From Erodium maritimum (Eukaryota > Streptophyta > Magnoliopsida > Geraniales > Geraniaceae): a stretch of 64,000 bases of DNA. Shown here one piece after another: positions 1 to 8,952 of this stretch (its first letter is position 1; every line of letters starts with the position of its first letter). The position numbers and the translations under genes were made by a program. The notes below the pieces were generated by a model, which saw only the letters and a program-made list of their open reading frames with translations, was not told the DNA's origin and did no database searches. The stretch spans positions 5,890,001 through 5,954,000 of the forward strand of contig OY997589.1 of assembly GCA_963921825.1 (NCBI GenBank). Reading direction: 5' to 3'.

Positions 1-955
1 CTATCAGCCAGTGAGGAGGTACAGTCGACCAACCCCTCCCTGGGGCCCCCAGCACTCATTCATGGAGGCGGGGGTGCTTGAAGCCCCCCGCCGCTACATG
101 TGACGCCCCATCCGAGCCCGACTTGCCTGAACCAGCTCAATGATCACGCGGAGCCCATGTCCAGTTAGCCTGCCAGGCCCGGCGAGCGTCCGCGCGTAGG
201 CTCCGGCCCAGACCTACATCCTTGCGATCTCAGCCCAGTTCCGCGTCTGAAACCCTAGCGGGTCCGCGCACCTTCGCCGCCGTCCCTTTGCTTCGCTGCC
301 ACGCCACCGCATCCGGAGGCTCCACTGTAACCTGGGCCCTGTCAGATGAGACCGCCGCTGACCCGTCCCCCGACAAGACCACCACTTTACCTCGCGCCAC
401 CGTCCTCCCCGGGAATTCACGAGACAACGAAGGTAGTTGTCCCGATCCCCCCCGCATCCCCGAAAGGCCTCCCTCTAACGTCGCCATCGTCGAGCCGGAT
501 CGAGGAAAGACCCGCTCAGGAGACAGAGACGGCATCGGCCAAAGCCTGCTAGCATCCCCTGCCCTCCAGTGTTGTGTGTGACCGGAGCTCGCCGAAAACC
601 TCGTCGCCGCCGCCGTCCACGATTCGCAAAACCCCAAACGCCTCTTCGAGAGAGAAGCCAGGGCTGCGTCGAAATCAAACATGTCCTTGTCCCGCTCGAG
701 ACGCCCTTGCCTTTGTGCAGAAACTGAACCTGTTTGCTCTTCCCACACTAAAGCCGAGCTTGATGAACCAGAACCCTTCGCATGTGTACCTGTCCCGAAA
801 CGTCCTTGCACGCTGCCTCTCCATGATCCCCGCCCGCCATAGTCAAGAGAAGACCATGATGGGTGATGATGATGAACCCCCAATTTCTCTGGCGACGGCT
901 CTCCAAGCCCTAGCCGCAGAGAGAGCATCTTTTTTCCGATATAATGCATCATAAT
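1..955. other. GC-rich block, possibly transposon-derived
   Basis: This stretch is far richer in G and C than the AT-rich DNA that follows, and the change near position 950 is abrupt. Several overlapping long reading frames exist on both strands, the longest on the minus strand at 230-952, but none has a recognisable domain and their composition (Arg, Gly, Ser, Pro) is what random GC-rich sequence gives. Similar GC-rich, CT-rich blocks occur at about 18560-19560, 14757-16130 and 24884-26340, so an untranslated or 5' part of a dispersed retroelement is a plausible source. This is inference; the block runs off the left edge. Confidence 0.3.
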
Positions 956-2090
956 TAATTGGTTATTTTCATATACGCCTCTATTAGTCTATTTGCCGTT
1001 TCAAAAAAAAATGATCGAGGTATGGTTGGATATGCACGTAAATAATAACTGACTGTATATTTGGAATTAGACGATAGATTATGCTAAAAAGACGTTCTCT
1101 AATGTCAACTAATAATATCAATATTTGATCGTGAAATTTACTTACAAATGGACTGTGTCGGTAGCTGGCGTTGACTGACTTTACTCCCATCAGTCAAATG
1201 TTTATGCATGGCATAGGCATACACGACTTTAATTTTCAACTTCCCCCCATAATTGATCGTTTCGCTACGTACAAGAGCTTTTGGTTATAGTACAACAAGC
1301 TTCAATGATTTGTAAATTTTGCTAACACATCAAATCCGTAGGATCAAGTTTTATTATTAAATCGATTTTATCATATAAGTGTGATTATGGTTTTTAAATT
1401 GATGTATTTTATACAATAAATCGTTATATATGACCAGATAAATATATGCATATTTAATTTTAATGTTTGAATGAATATAAAAGTAGAGTTATTAAACTAA
1501 TAAGACTTTTAGATGTAAGCTAGATTTGATAGAAATGCTCTATTTTAATTTTTAACACAGTTTATACAAGCTGAAATATATATTTAGAGCACCTTCCGTT
1601 CACAGTGGAAAGACGGTTGAAAGGGTCGACGAGAAAAACGTTGACGGATACGTCGAAAACGTTAACAAAAGAAGTTGAAAGTCGTTGGCGGATAGATACG
1701 ACGGTAAAATTATCGTCGATGATTTCAGCCGGCTAAAACCATTCAACATCACCTTTTGTTACATTGTTTGTATTAGTCTCGCTTTTCAGCTTACTAGACG
1801 GTAAATAACTATGTTTAAACCGATTAAAAAAAGATAATTTATTTTGTTATTATTTTATTTTTTCAGCTTCAACCAGACAAAAGAACTGCTGATGCTATTA
1901 GGTCCTACAACGTGAGATGAAAAACAGCAGATTTGGACTTGTTTTTTACTTTTACATAAGAAGTCTGAAATTTGACTTATTATCATTTAATGTGGTTGCT
2001 AAGTCCCCAACTGTAAGCGAACGCGTAATATGAAGTTGCATCCATTTAATGCTCGATCGAAGTGGATAAATGCGAAGCATGTCAAGTGGG
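956..2090. other. AT-rich intergenic region
   Basis: No gene or RNA was recognised. A short patch at about 1600-1760 contains repeated GTCGACG/GTTGACGG/GTCGAAAACG-like words, which may be a remnant of a repeat. The last 100 bases are the upstream region of the glycine-rich protein gene. Confidence 0.5.
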
Positions 2091-2095
2091 CAAGC

Positions 2096-2104
2096 TATAT
2101 ATAA
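2096..2104 (+). promoter_or_regulatory. TATA box of the glycine-rich protein gene
   Basis: The sequence TATATATAA lies about 75 bases upstream of the chosen ATG at 2176, a normal distance for a plant promoter with a short 5' leader. It also argues against the upstream ATG at 2062, which would lie before the TATA box. Confidence 0.6.
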
Positions 2105-2175
2105 CTAGGGTTTTGATCATCGTCGATACACAACAACACTTCAACAAGCTAAGTAGTGATCGAGACTCGAGAGCC

Positions 2176-3285
2176 ATGGCTGTCTCTTCTAAATGGCTTT
2201 CTTTGTCTCTTCTCGTGCTTTGCATTGTGCTCCATTTGAGTACCCTACTCTCTCTCGCTGATCACGACAAGCTTGACAAAACTGGGTACCGCGACGACGA
2301 CGATTGCAGGTACGGAGGCCGTGGTTGCGGTGGCCGATACGGAGGTGGCCGCTACGGAGGTCGTGGTGGTGGTCGTTATGGAGGCGGTCGCGGTAGAGGT
2401 GGTGGAGGAGGATTTGGTGGAGGAGGAGGACGAGGTGGAGGTGGAGGCCTTGGTGGTGGAGGAGGAAGAGGTGGAGGCTTTGGTGGTGGTGGTGGTGGTG
2501 GAGTAGGAGGAGGTGGAGGACTTGGTGGTGGTGGTGGAGCAGGAGGTGGCGCCGGTGGAGGAGGAGGAATTGGAGGTGGGTCAGGACACGGCGGTGGTTT
2601 TGGGGCAGGAGGAGGTGCAGGCGGCGGTGCTGGAGGAGGCCTCGGCGGAGGTGCAGGTGGAGGAGGAGGAAGTGGAGGTGGAGGTGGGATTGGGGGTGGT
2701 TCAGGACATGGAGGAGGTTTTGGAGCCGGAGGAGGTGTAGGTGGTGGTGCGGGAGGCGGCCTCGGTGGAGGCGCCGGAGGAGGAGGAGGAAGTGGGGGCG
2801 GAGGAGGAGTTGGTGGCGGCTCCGGACACGGAGGAGGTTTTGGAGCAGGAGGAGGTGTAGGAGGTGGTGCTGGAGGAGGCCTTGGTGGAGGAGGAGGAAG
2901 TGGAGGCGGAGGTGGAGGTGGAGTTGGTGGTGGTTCAGGACACGGGGGAGGGTTTGGAGCTGGCGGAGGTGTAGGTGGTGGTGCTGGAGGAGGCCTCGGT
3001 GGAGGAGGAGGTGGAGGTGGTGGAGGCGGAGGCGGAGGCGGAGGAGGAGGTGGTCTCGGTGGAGGATCCGGACATGGAGGAGGGTTCGGTGCCGGTGGAG
3101 GAGTAGGAGCCGGCGGAGGTGTCGGTGGAGGAGGAGGAGGTATTGGAGGTGGAGGAGGCCGTGGAGGTGGTCGCGGTGGTGGAATCGGATTTGGCATTGG
3201 GATAGGAATAGGAGTTGGGTCAGGTTCCGGCCAAGGAGTTGGAGTGGGCAGCGGCTCCGGCGGCGGAGGCGGCGGAGGAAGGTAG
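2176..3285 (+). CDS. secreted glycine-rich protein (GRP)
   Basis: Single-exon gene for a 369-residue protein. The start at 2176 is chosen over an in-frame ATG at 2062 because it follows the TATA box and begins a clear signal peptide: residues 1-27 have a Ser/Lys/Trp start, a Leu/Val-rich core and a likely cut after LSLA. A short acidic linker (DKLDKTGYRDDDDCRYGG) follows. The remainder is almost wholly glycine, with Tyr/Arg-Gly units first, then long Gly runs broken by Leu, Ala, Ser, Val and Ile, and a C-terminal GIGIGIGVGSGSG tail. A 38-44 residue super-repeat containing SGHGGGFGAGGG occurs five times. Such proteins are usually structural components of plant cell walls. The family (secreted GRP) is well supported; the precise role is unknown. 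No RNA-binding domain is present. Confidence 0.85.
   Translation: MAVSSKWLSLSLLVLCIVLHLSTLLSLADHDKLDKTGYRDDDDCRYGGRGCGGRYGGGRYGGRGGGRYGGGRGRGGGGGFGGGGGRGGGGGLGGGGGRGGGFGGGGGGGVGGGGGLGGGGGAGGGAGGGGGIGGGSGHGGGFGAGGGAGGGAGGGLGGGAGGGGGSGGGGGIGGGSGHGGGFGAGGGVGGGAGGGLGGGAGGGGGSGGGGGVGGGSGHGGGFGAGGGVGGGAGGGLGGGGGSGGGGGGGVGGGSGHGGGFGAGGGVGGGAGGGLGGGGGGGGGGGGGGGGGGGLGGGSGHGGGFGAGGGVGAGGGVGGGGGGIGGGGGRGGGRGGGIGFGIGIGIGVGSGSGQGVGVGSGSGGGGGGGR
2581..3096 (+). repeat. five in-frame coding repeats inside the GRP gene
   Basis: Units beginning with a TCAGGACA or TCCGGACA word start at about 2581, 2701, 2821, 2935 and 3067, giving spacings of 120, 120, 114 and 132 bases. All spacings are multiples of three, so the frame is kept. 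Each unit encodes SGHGGGFGAGGG followed by Gly/Ala/Val filler. The length differences are consistent with slippage or unequal exchange. Confidence 0.8.
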
Positions 3286-4484
3286 ACCGGTTAGTTTCTC
3301 CATGATATGATTATGAAGATTTGGCTGAAGAAGTTTCTAAGTTGTAATTGTAAGAGAGTCCATTGTTAATGTTTGTTTCTTATTATCACCACGTACGTAC
3401 CTTAAAGTTTGTGAAACAACTCATCCATGACATGAGATCGAGTTGATATTGTTGTCACTTCGTACCCAAGACTTGTGATTCTTATAATACAAAATTTAGA
3501 TCCATACGAGTACTTTATAACTCTTGTTCATCAGATATTCATATCCTCGTTAATAATGTTGTAGGACTACTTTAGGTTTTGCTCAAGATTTTGAAAAATC
3601 GAAAGCTTTAAATTGTATAAAATTTTTTTTCGGTTTGTGGATTTTAATGTTGGGCTTTTAATCCTTGATAACCTCGTAAACATTATTGGTTCTCATTCTT
3701 CAAAAAAGCGATGAGAATGGAAGTATGAACCGCAAAAACTCTAGACAACCTTACTGAAATGAGATGTTTTTATTTATTGAAATGTGCAATATTATTAAGA
3801 CTTGAACTCGCTCTCAAAACCCATTTGAACCATCAATGGAGGCTAATAATAGCCGATATTCTCGTTGGTGGCCGGTACCACTCCGAAAGTGAGGAGATGA
3901 GAGGTCCAACATAAATACGAGATTGAGACAACATCGGGGGGAGGGATACCGAAGGGTAAGTAGAGTAGGACTTAGAGAGGAGAAGAAGGACAAGGTAGAA
4001 GAGGGGAATGGGCCACCGACAACAACCATGGCCAAAGCCATGGATGTTGCCAACATCGAGATGTGAAGAAGATACGAATGCTTGAGGTTTTTCTCTTCCC
4101 AAAAAGCGATTAGAATATGAAAGGGTTGTTATGACTTGCTTTCATCATGATTGTTGTTCTTATCATTGTTAAATTACACAACGTCCATTTATTTGATTTA
4201 GATCGTCTTCTTGAAACTATATTAAAATATCATTAGAGTTAAGAAGTATAATCAAGATTGCATTGATGCCATGGAGGTGGCATTTGTCAATGGCTCAATC
4301 GAATTTTTGATTTTATAGTTGGAGAAAAAATCAAATAGAAACTCAATCTTAATCTAAAAATGTGTGAATTCATCCAAGCCATCTATTTCATAAATGGATG
4401 GATGAGATGCAATTGAGTTGTTGACTGCAAAAAAACAACACACTTTTTGGTAAGTGGTATGAGCTTTTTAGTGAAATTATTATA
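3286..4484. other. intergenic, 3' flank of GRP gene
   Basis: The first 100-150 bases are the likely 3' UTR of the GRP gene. Beyond that I see AT-rich sequence with no supported gene. Short minus-strand frames at 3814-4102 have no recognisable domain. Confidence 0.5.
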
Positions 4485-5190
4485 TTTTTTTTACCAATTC
4501 ATTAATTTAATTTTTTCCACTTCGTTTGAACTCTGATTGGCTTCAAACTTTTTTCAAGGGCTTTCTATCAAGATAAGTCATGAATATATTTTGAAGCACG
4601 AGAAAAAATCGGGCTGATTTAAAAAAATATATATGAGTAATTTTTATCAAACACTGGTTTTATCAACACTTTACACTTATTTTATCAACACTGGACACTA
4701 GGTTTATCACTTCATTTTCTAAAACCGAACATGATTTTTATCACCTCATCACATGTTTTTTTTAAAACACTTAAGGCTAGTTTTATCAACACTAAGCATT
4801 ATGTTTATCACTAAATTACATGTGTTTTATCACCTCATCACATGTTTTTTTTATCAACACTAAAAATCTAGTTTATCACCCTGATTATCAAAATTGAACA
4901 TGATTTTTATCACTTCATCACTTGTTTTTTATCGCCCCAATACATGTTTTTAAATCAATATTTAGCACTAGTTTGATGCCCCGACATAAAACATTTATTA
5001 ATAAAAATTTATCAACACTGAACATTATTTTTATCACTCTGATGTGACCTTTTATTTTCGTGCTTCAAAATATATTCAATATGCTACTTGATAGATAGCC
5101 CTTCGAAAAAGAAAAATATTGGCGCAAGTTTGAAGCTAGTTGGAGTTCAAGCGAAGCGGGAAAATTAAATTAGTGAATTGGTAAAAAAAA
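4485..5190. mobile_element. fold-back (TIR) transposon with minisatellite body
   Basis: The ends are long imperfect inverted repeats. The left arm (about 4485-4615) starts with eight T then ACCAATTCATTAATTTAATT. The right arm (about 5055-5190), read on the other strand, starts with eight T then ACCAATTCACTAATTTAATT. The match continues inward through TTGAACTC, AGCTTCAAACTT or GGCTTCAAACTT, GGGCTTTCTATCAAG-like words and TATATTTTGAAGCACGA. The body between the arms is a degenerate tandem array of TTTTATCAACACT and TTTATCACTTCAT words, about 14 copies. No coding capacity is visible, so it is a non-autonomous element. Arm length suggests a Mutator-like or fold-back type, but I could not find a convincing target-site duplication. 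Confidence 0.75.
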
Positions 5191-6177
5191 TGGACACTTA
5201 TCCACATGGCACCATGCTATTACAATTATGCATTTACTTGAGTGAGAAAGAATGAAAGTGGCATGAATTTCAGGTAAAATTGGGGTGATGGTGTGACATA
5301 TTGGTGAATGTTGGATCATAAGTGTGTAACCGTCATGTTCCGTTGGGAACCCTAACAAAGCCATATTATCACCAGCCTCGTCAACAATGCCAACAACCAT
5401 ACTAGCAAAAAAATCAACAAAGCCACAAGCTTGAATAGATGAAAGAAGGGCATAAAAATCAAACAAGTATGAAGACGAAGAATAGCCATTTGGGTTGATC
5501 CTGATACATATGAATATATGATAACATCAATAATCAAGTTGCAAATGCCCACCACACCAACCATGACAACCGGGTTGCTCGGTTGCATCACAAGCTTCGA
5601 CCTCAACCCGACCGTCCGACGCCTCGTCGGTTCATGAATTTGACCGACCAACACCCATTGTCTCGCTGTCTCTCTCCTTGGTTATGTTGTTATCGTAGAC
5701 CAAAAAACAAAGTCTATCATCGTCACGTCCATCACTACAACTCTCTCTTAGACCAAATTGGTCTAATCTCTGTCCAATTGAAGTGTTTTTTTTTATATCG
5801 TGGGAATTAGACCCATGGTCCGAGTTCAATCTTTTTGGAGTCGCCGTGGAAATTAGACCCTGATTAGATCACGTAAAGAATTTTGCTTTTTTTTTTTTTA
5901 TTCAAAGAACGACATTGTAGTTTACATTTGACTAAAATTGTTCGACTTTCATGTAAATTACACCTAGAAAAATGTTCGACTCAAATTACTTGACTAATTC
6001 CTATTCTGCTTGTCTAATTTAGTGGTTATCTGTTGACACACGTCTGGTGGATTGTCGTACGTGTTGTTGTAATTCTCTGGTGGAATGTTTTTTACATTGT
6101 GCGATAAAATGATAAACCTTCCCAACATCATGAAACATAAATAACTTAGATTTATATTAAAAAGTCAAGTAGAAAGA
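5191..6177. other. intergenic region, nothing recognised
   Basis: The sequence has moderate GC around 5230-5830 and short frames on both strands, but no protein family, RNA gene or repeat end that I can support. Confidence 0.4.
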
Positions 6178-6990
6178 TCACTTTTGGGTATTATCAAAAG
6201 ACACTGAACAATATATCAGACCAACCCTGAAATCCTCTTGGCCATGTCCCAGAGAAAAAAAACGATGGGTTGCCAAATCCTCGGGCGCCATGCGGGAGGT
6301 ATCCATCTCTTGGAGTAAGCGGAACTCCCGCATAAAGGACTCATGACCCAGCGCCTCGCAGTGATTCTCGATGCCCCTCAAGATCTTGGACAATGCGGCG
6401 TCGGTAGGATTATCGACCTTTTCCTTGCCATTCGCCTTCCTAGCCTTTACGGTATTCCGACCCTTGGGGCGGTGTCGCGGACTTCTCCTGGGCGTGAACC
6501 CTAGGAATCTTCAGCAGCGACAAACAACATGTCCATATGAGACATTGAGTTTCTCAGGCCGATAGTTCTCAGTGGGTGTCAACCATCAATCCTTATGAAA
6601 TCACTGTTTGTCGTCGAGAACTCGTTCTCGAAACGATGTTCCCAATCAGTCTTGTTTCACACTAGCTTCCATTAGTGCTTTTAAGCGAACACGTGGCCTT
6701 ATATATCCTCGTAGTCCTTCTTCGCATCCTTTGTGATCTCGTCATCGGATCTACTAGATTGGTAGATGTGCTTGATTTTCGACCAACATCCTTGGAACAT
6801 CTTCGCCTTTCGGTTAGTTTTTCTCCAATGTTGCTTGCATTTCTTCGCCAATCGCTCCGATGAAGTTGGTTGGATGGTTGTTAGGGTGAGCTCATGACGA
6901 ATGGCCTCCCAAAATGTACCGGCCGTCTGATTCGCCCCATGCTTGGCATTTTCAGAGTTATTCTCCTCGGCCCGATTCCGCTTCTAGTAG
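6178..6990 (-). pseudogene. broken Harbinger-type Myb/NAM-associated gene
   Basis: The minus strand encodes pieces of the trihelix/Myb-like protein that plant genomes carry in many copies beside PIF/Harbinger transposons (often annotated as NAM-associated C-terminal domain or GST T3-like). Visible parts in order are NQTAGTFWEAIRHEL (Myb-like core), a Trp-containing FQGCWSKI segment, and after several stops and frame changes the basic motif RPKGRNTVKARKANGKEK, followed by DNPTDAALSKILRGIE and an acidic tail ending at 6178. The N-terminal segment and the last 85 or so residues are in different frames with stops between, so no intact product is possible. Family assignment rests on motif resemblance, not on a search. 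Confidence 0.55.
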
Positions 6991-7329
6991 ACATGGCCAC
7001 AAACTAATTGTTTGCCTTGCGTGTCTATCGACGGAGGTGATGAGACATAGATGCGATACGTGGGTTGTAGAGGCTTTATTGCAGGTACGACCATCCTGGT
7101 ATAGCCCGAGCCCGAATTGGCTTGCCAAGTCGTTGGGCCAGCGTAAGTCGTTCCACTAAGGAATAGTGATGCTGAATCCGTGTTCTCGTTGTAGCGGTTG
7201 AACACAATGGATGCCGACAACGTCTCTTAGTCGGGAGGCGACGAGACGTATTCCTTCGGATGCTCCTCCAGCGGTTGCCCCCATAACCTCTTGATGTAGA
7301 GTGTGTAACGAAAGGGAATTCTTTATCGA

Positions 7330-7800
7330 ATTCGTTGATTCTTAGAGAATACCCGAATTGGATAGTTATCAAATCCGTTGATTCGTGATGAATACTGAAA
7401 GAGATAGGTTGAGTAGAAACTCGGTTTGTGTTTATTAATCAAAATCTCCCTTACAATGAGAGCTATCAAGTGCTTATATAGAAAACTAAAACCTAAAAGT
7501 CCTAATACAATAAGGAAACTAAAATACAAAATCCTAATTCAAATAAAAGAAATCTCAAACCCTAACAAAAACAGAAAATGATGAACCGGACTATAAAAAT
7601 ACATTTTCGCCCCTCTAAACGATCTCGGATGGCCGAAAAACATCGTACTTCATGGCAAAGCCATGTGTTTTGCTCAGGAGCCCGTTTCGACCCGAAAAAT
7701 GCTAAGGTTTCGTCAAATTCGGACAATGCTGCATTTTCGGGTTTTCTAGCTGTTTCGTCAAAATGTCTTCAATATGCACTGCATCACCTCTCATTCGTCT
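7330..7800 (-). repeat. LTR-like promoter/terminator segment
   Basis: Read on the minus strand, this stretch has the look of a retrotransposon LTR: a CTATATAAGC TATA-like box near 7475, then TCTCATTGTAAGGGAG, an AATAAAC polyadenylation-like word and a CT-rich leader ending near ACACTCTACATCA. I could not define TG...CA ends, a primer site or a target duplication, so element boundaries are uncertain and it may be a decayed solo LTR. Confidence 0.3.
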
Positions 7801-7959
7801 CGTTGGAGTAATGTTGCGAATAGGGGACATAGTCCCACTGGCACTAACCTCCATGTGAGAAGTCGTAGCGCAAATCCTCGACCACAATTAGAGGTTGAGA
7901 TACGTCACTTGACGTCTGGAATCCCGATGGGTACTTGAGGTGTTTCGAACCGGCCATAT

Positions 7960-8185
7960 TGAGGCTGGAAGAAACGACGGTGACAGAGAGAAGGTCGAAG
8001 AAACGCCGCCGAAATTGGACACTCGGAGAAACGGCTGCGAAGTTGGACAGAGCTCGGAGAAACGCCGAAGGATCAGGAAGCTGGAGAAACACTGTCAAAA
8101 TTGGACAGCTCGGAGAAACGCTAGTGAACGAATATGCTCGGAGAAACGGCGGTGCCTGGTCAAGCTCGAAGAAACGCCAATGATT
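7960..8185. repeat. short degenerate tandem repeat, core CTCGGAGAAACG
   Basis: About eight copies of a core reading CTCGGAGAAACG, CTCGAAGAAACGCC or GCTGGAGAAACA occur at irregular spacings of about 20-40 bases, separated by filler such as AAATTGGACA. Reading frames stay open through the array in several frames on both strands (for example 7935-8183 plus and 7844-8251 minus). That is what an array lacking stop-like words produces, so I do not call a gene here. Confidence 0.65.
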
Positions 8186-8251
8186 GGGTTTTAGAGGATT
8201 CGTGAAGAAGAAGCGTTGGTTCAGATATTTAAAGCCGAAATTAACTTTCAT

Positions 8252-8780
8252 CTTTAATGAATCGCCATGTGTCGCGCCTCGACTCGTTGGTCCCCGAATC
8301 CTTCGAATGGGCCGGCATCAAAGTCAATAGACTTCACGACGTTGATTACGCGATTTTGAAGATTCGACGGAGACACGACTCTGTAACGGAGATTTGACGT
8401 CGAAAACCCGCAAACAGTACGAATAGACAATATAACCCGACCCTAATCAATTTTAATGTGGATGGTCTTAAATTTCATTAAAACAAAACAAATATTTGTG
8501 AAAACGAAACAACAGAAAAAGTTTTTTTTTCCATTAAAATCATGACAACATGTCTCGTAGGTCGGACCATGGAGAGGGTGAGGTAGGTACATACATCTCA
8601 CGGGAAGTGACTGAAGAATGTGATTTCTACACTAAACCCCCCAAAATTACTCATTCAATAGGTGAAGATAACGAGTCATCAGACTCTTAAGTTGGTATTA
8701 AAATTTAAATCACCAAGTTTAGTTTAATCACTAGAATTAAATTCAGAAAACGACGAACAGGCGTCTGACGTGGAAATTAC
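8252..8780. other. intergenic region upstream of RAD16-like gene
   Basis: No gene is recognised. The 3' part is the promoter-proximal region of the helicase gene. Confidence 0.4.
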
Positions 8781-8784
8781 CCGC

Positions 8785-8790
8785 CACGTG
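8785..8790. promoter_or_regulatory. G-box CACGTG
   Basis: A palindromic CACGTG lies about 165 bases upstream of the helicase ATG. G-boxes bind bZIP and bHLH factors; functional relevance here is inferred from position only. Confidence 0.4.
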
Positions 8791-8819
8791 GGACGAGGCA
8801 CGACAAATAAAACGGTGAC

Positions 8820-8828
8820 TTTCCCGCC
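8820..8828 (+). promoter_or_regulatory. E2F-type site TTTCCCGCC
   Basis: TTTCCCGCC matches the plant E2F consensus TTTSSCGS and lies about 125 bases before the ATG of the RAD16-like gene. E2F sites are common in promoters of plant replication and repair genes, so S-phase or damage-linked expression is a reasonable inference. Confidence 0.5.
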
Positions 8829-8952
8829 GCCCAGTCCGCACCACTAAACAAAGCACTCTTCCACAGGAAGTTTAAGTTTCTCTCTCCTTCACTTTCCTTA
8901 AACCCCTTCTCCTTCTCTCAAAAACCCCAATTCCAAAGCCCACGATTCATCA

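Noticed and set aside
230-952. Minus-strand 240-codon frame in the GC-rich block
   Set aside because: Several overlapping frames of similar quality exist here on both strands, composition is what GC-rich DNA gives, and no domain or splice pattern supports it.
2376-3197. Minus-strand 273-codon proline-rich frame
   Set aside because: It is the exact antisense shadow of the glycine-rich repeat (GGN read as NCC proline) and has no signal peptide or promoter of its own.
4660-5050. CRISPR-like or satellite array
   Set aside because: The repeats are short, degenerate and irregularly spaced, and they lie inside a fold-back transposon in a plant nuclear sequence.
7844-8251. Minus-strand 135-codon frame through the CTCGGAGAAACG array
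   Set aside because: Frame openness follows from the repeat lacking stop words; frames on the opposite strand are open as well, and no known domain is present.
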